This document shows positions 27,505-37,895 of a stretch of DNA of 64,000 nt, one piece after another; the first letter of the stretch is position 1, and every line of letters starts with the position of its first letter. The position numbers were made by a program, and so were the translations under genes. Source of the stretch: Heliopora coerulea (taxonomy: Eukaryota; Cnidaria; Anthozoa; Scleralcyonacea; Helioporidae); contig JASJOG010000451.1 in NCBI GenBank assembly GCA_030142905.1, forward strand, positions 100,020 through 164,019, read 5' to 3'. The notes under the pieces were generated by a model. That model ran no database searches. It was not told the DNA's origin and worked only from the letters and a program-made list of their open reading frames with translations.

Positions 27505-30500
27505 ATGTATGTATATATCTATACAAAGCAGTACACAAATTTAACCTTCGCTCACCATCTGAGTCTTTGTAGCTCAATGGTTAGAGCAACTCACTGGCAA
27601 TCAGAAGGTTATGGGTTCAATTCCCGTCAGGGACTCAGAAAGTTTTTCTGAGAGAACAGGTTGAGAGTGTGCATATTAAGAATCATTCTTTTCTCACATC
27701 AATCTGTTACCATTTTAATTTGGCCTCTGAGAAATTAATTTGGTTTACCACTTTTTTTTCTGAACCAAATGCTCCTTGAGCCTAACACTTGGCATTAAAA
27801 AATGAGAAATGTTACCTAAGCTTTCAATAATCCTTATCCTTCAGTTTGTTTAGCTCCCCTTGGTGATGTAACATAAAATTGCTCATACAGTTATATTTTA
27901 AAGACTGGGGTAGCTGGAATAGAGTTTATACACAAGTTTTATAGCACAATTGTTTAATTAAATTTTATGTTTGAGAAAAGGTTAAGAACCCTTAACTCTT
28001 TAACTCCAAACCATTGATGTTGGCAGGATTTAATCTATGCAAATTGGATGCATGAACAGATCTCAATAAATTTTCAAAATGATTTTGAATAGATTGAATA
28101 ATTTGTAATTTCTTTTTAGAAATTCTGTGGTAAAAGGGTTAAAAACTCATTAAAATTAGAGGGTAAAGATTTCATTTTTGGTCTATATTAAGTCTTTCGC
28201 TTACAATTATATGTAATTGTGTGATTTAATTATTGTGCAAACTGGATGCAAAAATAGATTTCAATAGTTTTGAAAAAGATTTAGTATCAGATGAATAATT
28301 TAAAATTTCTTTAGAATAATGTGTGCTCTGAAGGATTAATATAAAGGATCTAAAAAGTCAAGGAACAGTTAGAACTGGGCCTTTGCTTAAGGTATTAGAA
28401 ACTCCTATTTTCCAGTTTAGGGGTTTTTAAGCACTTTGGATTAGATAATCCAAGACTGTGCATATTTTGTATTGTGACATAATATGATTGTTTGTAGGTG
28501 ATATTGTGGATGCAAAAGACAGGTTTCAAATTGGCTCAGAACAATATGTTGAAGAATGGCAAATTTATAACAAGATTCTACAAGAGTCAGGAGTCGCTAA
28601 GAAGACAGAATGGCTTGAAGTTAGAGGAAATCATGGTATTTCAACTGTCTAAACTTCAGTTTTTTGTTATATTCATTAAAACTCGTGGAAAAAGAAAACA
28701 AGGTTTGAATGACATGATCTTTTCAGCAATTCAGATGTATAACAATGTCTGGAAATGGAAAAAAAAGTGCTGAGCTTCAACAAATAAAAAGTAATACTGA
28801 GCTTGGAGTTCTATTTGTTGTTAATTTTACATTATAATAGGAACTTGAAAGAATACAATACATCCTCAGTTTGGTAGCTGGATTTACCCTTTTTGTTATA
28901 TGGATTTACCATATAATAGAATACTTCCAAAAAAGGCAAGAGAGGTTTATCTTAAGAAACTAGTGCTAGCAAGCTCAAGGGCTTCCCTTGTTTTTCTTGT
29001 AGATCTGTGGTAAGCTTGAGTCTTATCACAGTTACTTCATAGGGCTTCATGTTATAATTGCCTGATTATCTGTCAGTTGAAACAATCATTTCCCAGTTGC
29101 TCAAACATTTAATTACAGTATTTGTTCATAATAAGCACTAGAGTCATCAATAGTACAAGGATAGCAACATTGCTTTATACAGGCAGCAACCACTCAAATA
29201 CCTTATTTTACTGTAGCTTTGGATCATTAGACTGTTTTCTTTGTGTGACAGTCAGTTTTATTCTTCTTCAAGAATATTATTTTATGAGCATGTTGTTGGT
29301 TCTCAAATTTACATTTTCTACTCTTTGGGAAACTGTATTTTGGAGTTGTCTTAAAAACCCTGAAATAAGGGCTCAAGCACATTGCTATCCTTATTGCAGT
29401 AATATTAGTGTTCCACCCAAGCTCAATATTTCCTAAATACTCTTATTAATGAGGATTATTTGCTTAGTTTAGATTTGTATTCAGACAGCACCCGATCTTA
29501 TTTTATGAAACCTGTTAAATTTTTAAGCTAAGATATTTTGTTTAGATAATTTTAATGTTCCATCATTAAACAGTGGACAAAATATGTTCAGGTAAGATGA
29601 AAAGTTTTAACTCTGTTCAGTGTTTTTGTGTAAACTGCTGCTTTCCTAAACTGAATATTTTTTTAAGGAAATTTTCAATAAGTGGCTCCCACCCAGATCG
29701 ACGTGACTTTACGTCATATCAGTTTGTTTATAAAACAGAATTTGGAAAATACTCTTTAAATGCTGTTGACGCTAGTCTAGACCCTGGACCAAAAAGGCCA
29801 TTCAACTTTTTTGGACATTTCAATGAGGTAATCAAATTTTGTCAATTTAAAGAAAATTTGAGGCTTGTATAATAATTATAATTAGCTTGAAAAATGTGCA
29901 GCATTTGGTCATTTGTCTCCACTTGTCTTACTTTTGTTTTTAATTTATGATGCTTCATATTTAAGTATACAAACATATAATTACAGGTTATGAGTATCTC
30001 GAGTTCCAGTTAGCATTAATGACATACCATAATTACATAGTAAGTTCTGCCTTTACCTACAGTGAGGCTCAGCAAAAGGAACTGGGAAACAAGTTGAAAT
30101 ACTGAAAAAGATTTGAAATTTATGCAGTTTCTTAAACAACATTAGGTACTGTATTGACTGCTTCACTGCAACCAAATGGTTTGATATTGAAAAATCTTTG
30201 ATTGATTCGTATACAATGTGCACCAGTGTGTAAACTCCATTTTCTTACAATGAGGAAAGAGTACCAGTTTATGGATCAGAAAATATAGCAATAAAACAAA
30301 AGTAGTATAAAAATACTTTGAGGGAGGAATTTGCTTTCAAGGTTTGAAATGTTGAGTAAAATGAGGCTATGGTAAGTGATTCTTGATAATGGTATCAGAT
30401 TGTTGAAAAGAGAAGAAATTGCTGTTTTCTGATGTAATGCAATTGTAAAGCCAAGAAAAACATAACTGAGAGAAAAAAATAGATTCAACCAGTTTGAGGA

Positions 30501-33500
30501 GGTGCAAGTAAAGGCCCATAAACTGGAAGGCAGTAGAAAAAAGATGATTGTTTTGAGCCATTGGTTAGCTTTTCTTCCCATGCTTTTAGGGAGGTCAAAC
30601 TTTCAGTTATGAAAAGAAGTAAATTTTTTTCTTTATTTGGAAGTAATTTCTAGATATGATAAACTTGATTTAGAACTTACTTCTAAGCACTGGATTTAGA
30701 TTTAATGTTTGCACACCCATTGTCAATGCCCTTTCAGTCCATTATTCAATAATTATATTTTTTATATATAATTGTCATTAATTTATTATTTAACCCACTG
30801 AAGGCCAAAGGTGACCTTAGAAGTTTAATCTAGCTAATGCCAGATAATTTGTCAGACTTTTTTATTGGATTTTAAACTTTGCCATCTTGAATTATTGTTA
30901 TAATTATTATATTCCAAGACTGTTACAGAAATAGTCTTTTATAAGTCTACACCCTGCTGTTACTCTGCTAAAATGGTGCAGTTTGTTTCTAGAGGACAAG
31001 TATTAATGTACATTATTGTGTTTGAATGTTCCTCTGCCACAAGTTAAACCCATTAAGTGGCAAGGGTATACTTTAGTATTTTTCTTCAGCTAATGCCCGA
31101 TGATTTTACTCATCACAGGTTAAAGACTATCCCCTTAAACTACATAAGGAGCTAGGGTGCACTTTATAATTTTACTCCTTACAAGGATGAGGCCTGGGTG
31201 TTAAAGGGTTAAGGGATGCACTTATCATTATTTCTTTCTTCATTTGGCAGCACAATTTACAAGAATTGGAAACTGTGGTTGACAGAAGTAGAAATCATAA
31301 TTTAAGCATATGGTTTGGTCACTACCCACTTTCTACCATTACTGGTTATTATGGAAGAAATTTACTTAAGTATGTATGTGTTACATGTATGTATTTATGG
31401 CATATTTAGTTGAAGAAGTACTAGTATGAATATTATTAGGTGTATTTGCCCAGATCATTAATTTAGTCTTGTAAATTTACTCATGCACCTGTTTGTTACA
31501 GATATGGTGATGTTTATCTTTGTGGGCACTTGCACACATTGGGCAACTTAATTCCACAGATGTATGCAGTACATAGAAATGGGCATTTAGAGTTGGAGCT
31601 GGGAGATTGGAAAGATAACCGAAAGTAAGTAGCAAATGTACAAGGAAACATAAAATAATTAGTGGGGATCATTTGCATTACACCTTTTGCTGTTCATTAA
31701 CTGAAAATATACTATCATTAACACCCAACTCAAACTCATTAAGGCAAAAATACATTCATTTTATTCAGTCAACATTTACTAGCATAGGTACGCAACCATT
31801 TATTCAAAAGGCTTTCTGTAGTACCAACAGGTGACCATTAATACCATTTTACCATACATTGGGGATAATAAAATTTCAATTATGCAAGAGAAATGTCTTG
31901 CATAATTGAAATTTTATCATCCCTAATGTATAGTAGAATGGTGTTAATGGTCACCTGTTGGCACTACAGAAAACCTTTCAATGGAAATGGTTGCATATCT
32001 ATGCTAATGAACGTTGATTGAATAAAATGAATATATTTTTGCATTAATGAGTTTCAGGTTGGCATTGAAGATAGTATATTTTCTGGTAATGAACAGCAAA
32101 AGGTGTACTAGCAAAAATCACCAAAACAAAATTGTAATGTGACAATTTAAGTGTGTTTTATAGGTATCGTGTGTTAGTTGTTGATCATGACCTGGTCTCA
32201 TTTTCTGATGTAACATATGGCAAATGGCCAGTTGTTGTCATAACAAACCCCAAGGATGCACATTATGGTATTAGAGCACATGAACCCTTGACTAGAATAA
32301 GAAAATCAACTCATGTAAGGTAAAAAAGTCTGAATTTTTTTTACTAAAATGTGATCATCAAAATGAAATGATGAAGTTCTTGGCACCATAATGATACCTA
32401 CAAAACTAATTACATGATAGTGTAAGTTGGAGATTACAATAGCTGGAATATTTTTTATTCAATTTTTACATAAACAGTTTATTGTTATGGGAAGTGGTGG
32501 CTGTGCCAGTCATGTTCACTGCACTTTTGATTACTGTTTACAATGGCAGCAAGAACTAAGTTGAGAGAATTTTTTTAACAGAAGATATTTTGAGTGCATG
32601 AGATAAAGATTGTTTGTTAACACAACATATCCATAACATTTTATCAGTTGCAAACATTTCATCTGTTGTTGTGGCTCATAAAAGTTTGAGAACACCATCA
32701 TAAATCCATACAGTAATCTTTAAATAGAGCATTGAGTATTTTTAGACATTTCTGATACAATGATGTGAGTTTTATTTTATTTGTCCAGGTTGCTGGTATT
32801 TTCACCTTATGCCATAACATATGTTGGTATCTCAATTGATGATAAGCCTTTGACTTTAAATATTCAACATGTGGAGGGACCTTTGTATGTTTGTCCCTGG
32901 GACCCTGAGCAGTATGGTCATGGGTTGCATCACATCACTGTAACTGTTAAGGTACAGAAAATAATATTTACTAAAAATTATCCAGTAAATTAAAATTTTT
33001 GCATATTTTTCACATCAATAAAAGAGAATTATTGGCAGGCTCATCTTTTCAGGATGCACAAGGGAATTCTGTGAAAAGCACTCATGTGTTCTCCATTGAT
33101 GGAAGTCGTCCTTCCCTAAGTTTACTACCAGCAGTGATATTACTGACTGATGGACAGACCTTGGTAAGTATTTCCTTAAGTAGAGTTTGAAGAACTTGAT
33201 TTATAATAAAGTGCCTCTCCTTCAATAGTCTTATTTGAGGTTTTCTTTTCTCTAATTTTTTTTTACTTATTTTTTTTTTTTGTTTTGTTTAGGGCCAAAT
33301 ATTGTACCTTCTTACATTTTTGTTCATAATATGTGGGCCGGCTATTGTCCGCTACAATTCACTTGAAAAAAATACAAGTAAGGGTTTTTCTCATTCATGT
33401 CAAATAAAGTTTACACAACAACAGGGCTAGGAGAGTTAATTTATATGGCTCTAAAAGAATATTAAGTAAAGTGCTATTTATTATTAAGGTCTGTTATATA

Positions 33501-34507
33501 ACATTTAAAAAGCATGCATGCTCAGTGTGACTTCATTGTAATTTTGATCTGATCATATGTGCATATGTCACAATTTTTTACACAGTTCTTCGAAGATTCA
33601 TTTGTCATGCTGCCACTGGAGTTGAGGACTTGTCAAAAACAGATAGTTTATTCTATCCATTATTCATATATGGCATTTATACTGCAATTGGTATGTTTTT
33701 GTTTGTGTTACCTGCTTTAGCACCACTGTGTGTAGCATACATAATGTTATATTTCTAAAATTGATTAATCATGAAAAAGATTCAAATGAGATTAACATTT
33801 AATCAGAATCTGATGATATTGATACAGCATTGATTAACGAAACAGCTTTATGTCCCATTTGCTGACACTGTAAAATTTTTCTACAAAACAGATTACTTTT
33901 TACATATTTTACCCTTCAAAAACTTTTTACAGTCTTAAAAAATGACTGAAAGCAAAAGTTTTTGAAGTAATTTACAAAATTTGCCTCCAGTTTGTACAGA
34001 GATATTAAGACAGAACTTTTACTCATTTTGTAAATATTTCCTATAATACTCATGAATATTTTGAAAAAAAACAAAACAAATGAAATTAGCTCCTTTATTA
34101 GCAGTTGTTAATCTGATAAAAAATCATCCTAGTTTAAATAAATTTTTTGTTCAGTTTTCCTGACGTAAATGTCTCAAAACTAGATGGCAAACATCAGGAT
34201 CTAGACATTTGGATTGTAAGGACTCCTTGAAAAAGATGGCTTGTTTCCAAAACGTAGATAGCGCTAAAAGTTTTACATAATGTTATATATATATATATAT
34301 ATATGTTTGTATGTATGTATGTGTGTCTGTCTGTGTGTGTGACTGTGTGTGTGACTGTGTGTGTGTGTATGTATGTATGTATGTATGTATAAAACATGTA
34401 GTCTTCTTCCTCCAAATTTTAAAAACAATCAATATTCCAATCAAGATTATAGATTATAATTTTAAAAACTATTGTTTAGGGATTAAACCCCTTTACCAAG
34501 GCATCCC

Positions 34508-34574
<67 letters not shown>

Positions 34575-36256
34575 CCATACTGTGGACATACCTTCATTCT
34601 CTTATGTTCAACATCGGTGCACAACATTTAGAAAGTTGAATTTGTTTCACTTCTTATGCTTGCATGTTCAGTTTATTTTGTTTTCCTAGACTGAAACTGA
34701 ACAAAATTTAATTTGCTGTGATGTAGGTCCATGGTTTGTTGCTGAGCTTACTGAAGGTCACACCGGCCTTGTATTTGTACATGGATTGTATGTCAAAGGA
34801 AGATGGATCCCTGAGGCCACTGGTTATGCTTATGGTGTATTTCAGGTGAGCCTAGGTCTGGAATCTGTTTTGATTTAAGGATAGGTAAGATCACAGATAA
34901 TAGAAGTCACATAAAGTAGACTTTGAATGGTTTTTGCTTGATAACTGTTAGCCCAATTGAGGAGCAATTAGATTTAATGGTGTCTTGTAAAAAGCTATGT
35001 AACTACTATTTAGTTTGCATATCTAGTCTGTGGAAAAAAAATGGAAAGAAGTTGGCAACCTGGAACCACTGTGATTCTAAATTTTCCCCAAAACTCTGTC
35101 TGCAAGTAGTCAACTGTGCAATGTCTGTGTTTGTCTGTGAGTAGTCAACTGTGTAATGTCTGTGTTTTTCTGGGAGTGGTCAACTGTGCAAGAATTTTCG
35201 AGGGTGACAATACAGATTGCATGAGACGTTGATTAATTCTGGATATCAAAAACTCTTCATCCAGAGTTATTTATTGTCTATTGATATTATGGTAAGACTG
35301 GGCTCTGGTTGAGCTCTTTTTCTTTAGTTTTTTCTGATTTTAAGAACAAGTAGGATTTAATTCAACTAACATAAGGGGATTTTCAGAGGACTGAAGGGTA
35401 CATCTGTTTTAAGCGAAAAGGATGAGGGAAATGTCGAAACGCAGAAGAGAAGATCGAGAAGTTTGGAGCGACAGCTCTTGGACAGAATGAAAAGTGGAAT
35501 AGTATAAAAACTAAATGATATTGTTATTTGTGAGAAGTCACTTCATGCGAAATAGTGAAAAGCATTAAGAAGTCGAACACAAACTAAGAAATGAGATGTA
35601 AGTTATAGAAAGTCATTGGCTATTGTAAACGTCGATCTGCAAACTGACAACGGAATGAGCAGAAAGAGGACCCAAAGCAATGTAATGCGTAAAGATTAAG
35701 GAATAACCCAAGGGAATGAAGAATACCCGGCAATACTTTTATCTGCCCATTTTAAATAAAATCATATTAAAAGCGTATTTTATGTTCCTATTCTGTTCCC
35801 GGCTTCCCGTCCTGACCACAACTTTTGATCGAGCAGTAACCATTTTGGCACACTGTTGAGCTTTATGAGGGGGACCTGCATTCTTTTTATTTTTCATCTA
35901 ATTATTTCCGTGTATTTTTTATATTTTCTTTAAAGAATTTGCTGTTTCAATTACCCTTAACTGTATATATGGCATCTTTGCTTGGTGAAAAGAAGGCCTC
36001 GTCGACATCATATTGTAAGGGAGCAACAAAACCTCAGTATTTGGTGAATGACAGACGTAAGTGGGTGCTATGTCGAAATTTTGTTATGAATTCCTTATTG
36101 CTTCTCACTTTCTTACTTCAAGTCTACGTTAGCTTGGCATTTGGACGAGCTTATGGAATTATGGCATTTGTCTTGTCACCCGTTAAAACTTGGTCACTCA
36201 TACTTGGGGTAGTGCTGGTAAGGAGAACCAGGAAAATTGTACAAAAGAGTGGTTAG
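25238..36256 (+). CDS. TMEM62: TMEM62-like membrane-anchored calcineurin-like phosphoesterase
   Basis: Exons: 25238-25423, 26583-26694, 28498-28635, 29546-29591, 29668-29827, 31251-31369, 31502-31624, 32164-32319, 32789-32951, 33053-33163, 33293-33377, 33586-33690, 34727-34845 and 35936-36256. All phases agree and give 647 residues; vertebrate TMEM62 is about 640. An N-terminal hydrophobic anchor (about residues 7-30) is followed by the metallophosphoesterase domain with its metal-binding series: SDIHIS (D65, H67), GDIVD (D101), RGNHD (N144, H145), FGHYP (H238) and CGHLH (H263, H265). After a beta-rich region (about 300-430) come several hydrophobic segments, from ILYLLTFLFIICG onward, in the C-terminal third. 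The substrate of the family is not established to my knowledge. The ATG has a good context (gaaATGg). Confidence 0.93.
25495..25731 (-). mobile_element. Short foldback insertion with hammerhead-like core and 10-bp target duplication
   Basis: Inverted arms (from 25496 and up to about 25696) begin and end with aaaataaaacatattccg and its complement. The flanks gttgatacct at 25485-25494 and 25732-25741 are identical, a target duplication. A 35-base tail follows the right arm. On the minus strand the loop region holds ACTGAGGATGACTT...AAGTCGAAATATC, a hammerhead-like core. It is in TMEM62 intron 1 and is homologous to 61219-61405. Confidence 0.8.
26907..26982 (-). repeat. tRNA-Ala(GGC)-like sequence, module 1
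   Basis: 76 bases with a 7-bp acceptor stem (GAGTCTT with GGGACTC, two G-T pairs), D arm TAGCTCAATGGTTAGAG and T arm CGGGTTCAATTCCCG. The would-be anticodon is GGC, but position 33 is C and the anticodon stem is imperfect. I therefore call a SINE-type tRNA relic, not a functional tRNA. Confidence 0.65.
27170..27242 (+). repeat. tRNA-Ala-like sequence, module 2 (5' part replaced)
   Basis: Starts with 'ccctggtggttagaatggtt' in place of the acceptor and D-arm start, then GCATCTCATTGGCGATCAGA (GGC loop), then a good T arm GGGTTCAATTCCC and GGGACTC. The 5' end looks recombined with the neighbouring reverse unit. Confidence 0.55.
27457..27500. repeat. (TA)n microsatellite
   Basis: About 22 TA units inside TMEM62 intron 2, between two tRNA-like modules. 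Confidence 0.95.
27561..27636 (+). repeat. tRNA-Ala(GGC)-like sequence, module 3
   Basis: 76 bases: GAGTCTT...GGGACTC acceptor stem, GTAGCTCAATGGTTAGAGC D arm, loop CTGGCAA with anticodon GGC, and ATGGGTTCAATTCCCGT T arm. The anticodon stem (ACTCA/TCAGA) has two mismatches, so it is probably a tRNA-derived repeat. Confidence 0.6.
30791..30865 (+). repeat. Degenerate dispersed repeat
   Basis: 'taacccactgaaggccaaag' followed by 'gctaatgccagataatttg' has the same word order as 811-890 and 31046-31130. It lies in a TMEM62 intron. Confidence 0.45.
31046..31130 (+). repeat. Degenerate dispersed repeat
   Basis: 'aacccattaagtggcaaggg', 'actttagtattt' and 'gctaatgcccgatgatttt' in family order, 180 bases after another copy. 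Confidence 0.45.
31681..32105. mobile_element. Long palindromic MITE-like element (family also at 39952-41089)
   Basis: Arms of about 210 bp pair almost fully around a 5-base loop at 31891: 'caattatgcaagag' faces 'cttgcataattg', and the ends 'caccttttgctgttcatt' face 'aatgaacagcaaaaggtg'. No coding capacity and no clear target duplication. It lies in a TMEM62 intron. Confidence 0.75.
34284..34390 (+). repeat. Compound microsatellite (AT)n/(GTAT)n/(GT)n
   Basis: An (AT)10 run changes into GTAT, GTGTGTCT and GTAT units within a TMEM62 intron. It generates spurious Tyr/Ile and Val/Cys-rich frames. Confidence 0.9.
34510..34572. repeat. (AT)n microsatellite
   Basis: About 31 AT units in the intron before TMEM62 exon 34727-34845. 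Confidence 0.95.
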
Positions 36257-36476
36257 AAATAGAGACTTAAATCGATAAACTTTATATGAATTAAGAAACT
36301 ACGACCATATCCATACAGTAATGTACTATATTCAACATATTTACATAACAAGCCTTGCTGCAAGTAAAAATATTAAATTAGAAAATATTATTTATTTTTT
36401 TATATAAAAAAGTTGAGAGTGAATTTGGCAAATCGTTAGGTTTATGAAAATGTACTTTATCGATCATAAAAGTATT

Positions 36477-36482
36477 AATAAA
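36477..36482 (+). terminator. Candidate polyadenylation signal of TMEM62
   Basis: AATAAA 221 bases after the TMEM62 stop codon. Confidence 0.45.
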
Positions 36483-36944
36483 ATTTGCCAGTTTTAAAAC
36501 TACAGTATAGAACGTCACGTGTTCTCTGTTTTTCCGTTCACAATCCCTTCCCCTGTTAGTCAAGAAAGGTTTTCTACTAAGCCAAAATTTTGTTTCTTCT
36601 GTTGCATTCGTTAATATGTTTCTCACTGGAACAAGTGAGAGTGAGTATTTTATTAACTGTGAGTATTTTATTAAGAATCGTTTAAATCTTATCTTCGTTT
36701 TGAACTTTGATCTCGTCTCTGTCAACGTTTAACTCTCTCAGTCCCGATGAATCTAAAGCAACCCTGTTCATAGCCATATATTTATATCCAACGTATGTAT
36801 TACTACTATATAACCTGGTGATATGGAGATTCGCTGTCACAGGTTGGGGAAGTCGAACCGACAATGTCCGAGATAAACTTTCCCATTAAAACAAGGTCTG
36901 GTGGAAAACCTTTCATATGAAAATCAGATTTTCTTCTTCTTTTA

Positions 36945-37430
36945 CCCAGCCTTAGCCCCAGACTGTCCCGGGGTCGGCTGCTCGGATTCTAGATCTCCAT
37001 CCTTTCCTATCTTTCGCCATATCTACAGTCAGTTCCTTCTCATTAAGGTCTTCTTTAACAGTCTATCCATCTCTTCTTTGGTCTTCCCCGTCCTCTGTTT
37101 CCTTTTATATCTAGCTCCAAAATGTCCCTAACTGGTTCTCCTTTATCTCTCCTCATAATGTGACCGTACCATCTCAGCCTTGTTTCTCTCACCTTGTCAG
37201 CGATATTTACTACCCCACATCTCATTTCTTCATTCCTTATCTTATCTTTCAATGAAATACCCAGGATCCATCTCAGCATTCTCATCTCCGTCCTTCTCAA
37301 CAAGTTATCCTCTTTCTCATTGTCCAACATTCAGCTCCGTACAGCAGCACTGGTCTCAGCACTGTTTTGTAGATTTTACTTTTCAATTTTCTCGGAATTT
37401 TCCTATCACAGATAATTCCTGACATTTGGT
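36945..37430 (-). mobile_element. Non-LTR retrotransposon fragment (reverse transcriptase end), frameshifted
   Basis: On the minus strand, RKIPRKLKSKIYKTVLRPVL and YGAECWTMRK are followed after a frameshift by LRRTEMRMLRWILGISLKD, RWYGHIMRR and GNRGRGRPKKRW. This is the C-terminal part of a LINE reverse transcriptase ORF, truncated and broken. It is a different lineage from 15270-16125, as judged by motif spelling. Confidence 0.8.
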
Positions 37431-37705
37431 GTCAGGAACGACATCCGACCGTAAAAAGTCAGTCCCAATATGAGAGGTTCTAGATTTCATTAACATGCGA
37501 ACAAAAAATATTTCGGAAATGTCCAACATACAAACCTTTACTGCATTGTTTTTTGCACATAAAATTGCTTCATGGTGGAGGAGTTAAGCCAGCCTGCAGG
37601 GACGAGCAAAGTGAGATAAAACACAGTTGGACAAATGACATACTGGAAATGGTCTTGCTTTGTCGGCTAGCTAAACTGGACGTACTGATGGAGGAATGGA
37701 GTTAA

Positions 37706-37895
37706 AAATATAGAAATCGCGCGATCAGGTATAGACATAATTGAAACAGTGAAAACGGCGTTCTTCTGATCAAAGTATTTTATTTCGAGGTTTCGGTCAC
37801 CAGGCTGTGACCTTCGTCAGGAAGGTCACAGCCTGGTGACCGAAAGCTCGAAATAAAATACTTTGATCAGAAGAACGTCGTTTTCACTGTTTCAA
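37706..37895. mobile_element. Short foldback insertion with hammerhead-like core and 12-bp target duplication
   Basis: Arms 37741-37810 and 37828-37895 are inverted copies (ttgaaacagtgaaaacggcg faces cgtcgttttcactgtttcaa). gaatggagttaa flanks the element at 37694-37705 and 37896-37907. A 35-base single-copy tail precedes the left arm. On the minus strand the left arm and loop read CTGACGAAGGTCAC...GTGACCGAAACCTC, a hammerhead-like core. Confidence 0.85.

Larger units (their letters stand above)
26816..27690. mobile_element. Inverted composite element with three tRNA-Ala-like modules
   Basis: A unit consisting of a tRNA-like module, 'aaagtttttctgagagaaca', 'gagtgtgcatattaagaat' and a tail with 'cttgcagactgg' occurs in reverse at 26816-27060, as a tRNA-less reverse piece joined to a forward unit at 27070-27390, and forward again at 27510-27690. 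An (AT)n microsatellite sits between the last two. A diverged relative lies at 56983-57400. It occupies TMEM62 intron 2. Confidence 0.7.

Noticed and set aside
26907..27636. Functional tRNA genes
   Set aside because: Acceptor, D and T arms are good but the anticodon stems have mismatches and the modules sit inside repeated composite elements, so they look like SINE-type relics.
36378..36725. 115-residue minus-strand open frame after TMEM62
   Set aside because: Biased Lys/Asn/Phe composition, no motif, no splice partners, and it overlaps the probable TMEM62 3' UTR.
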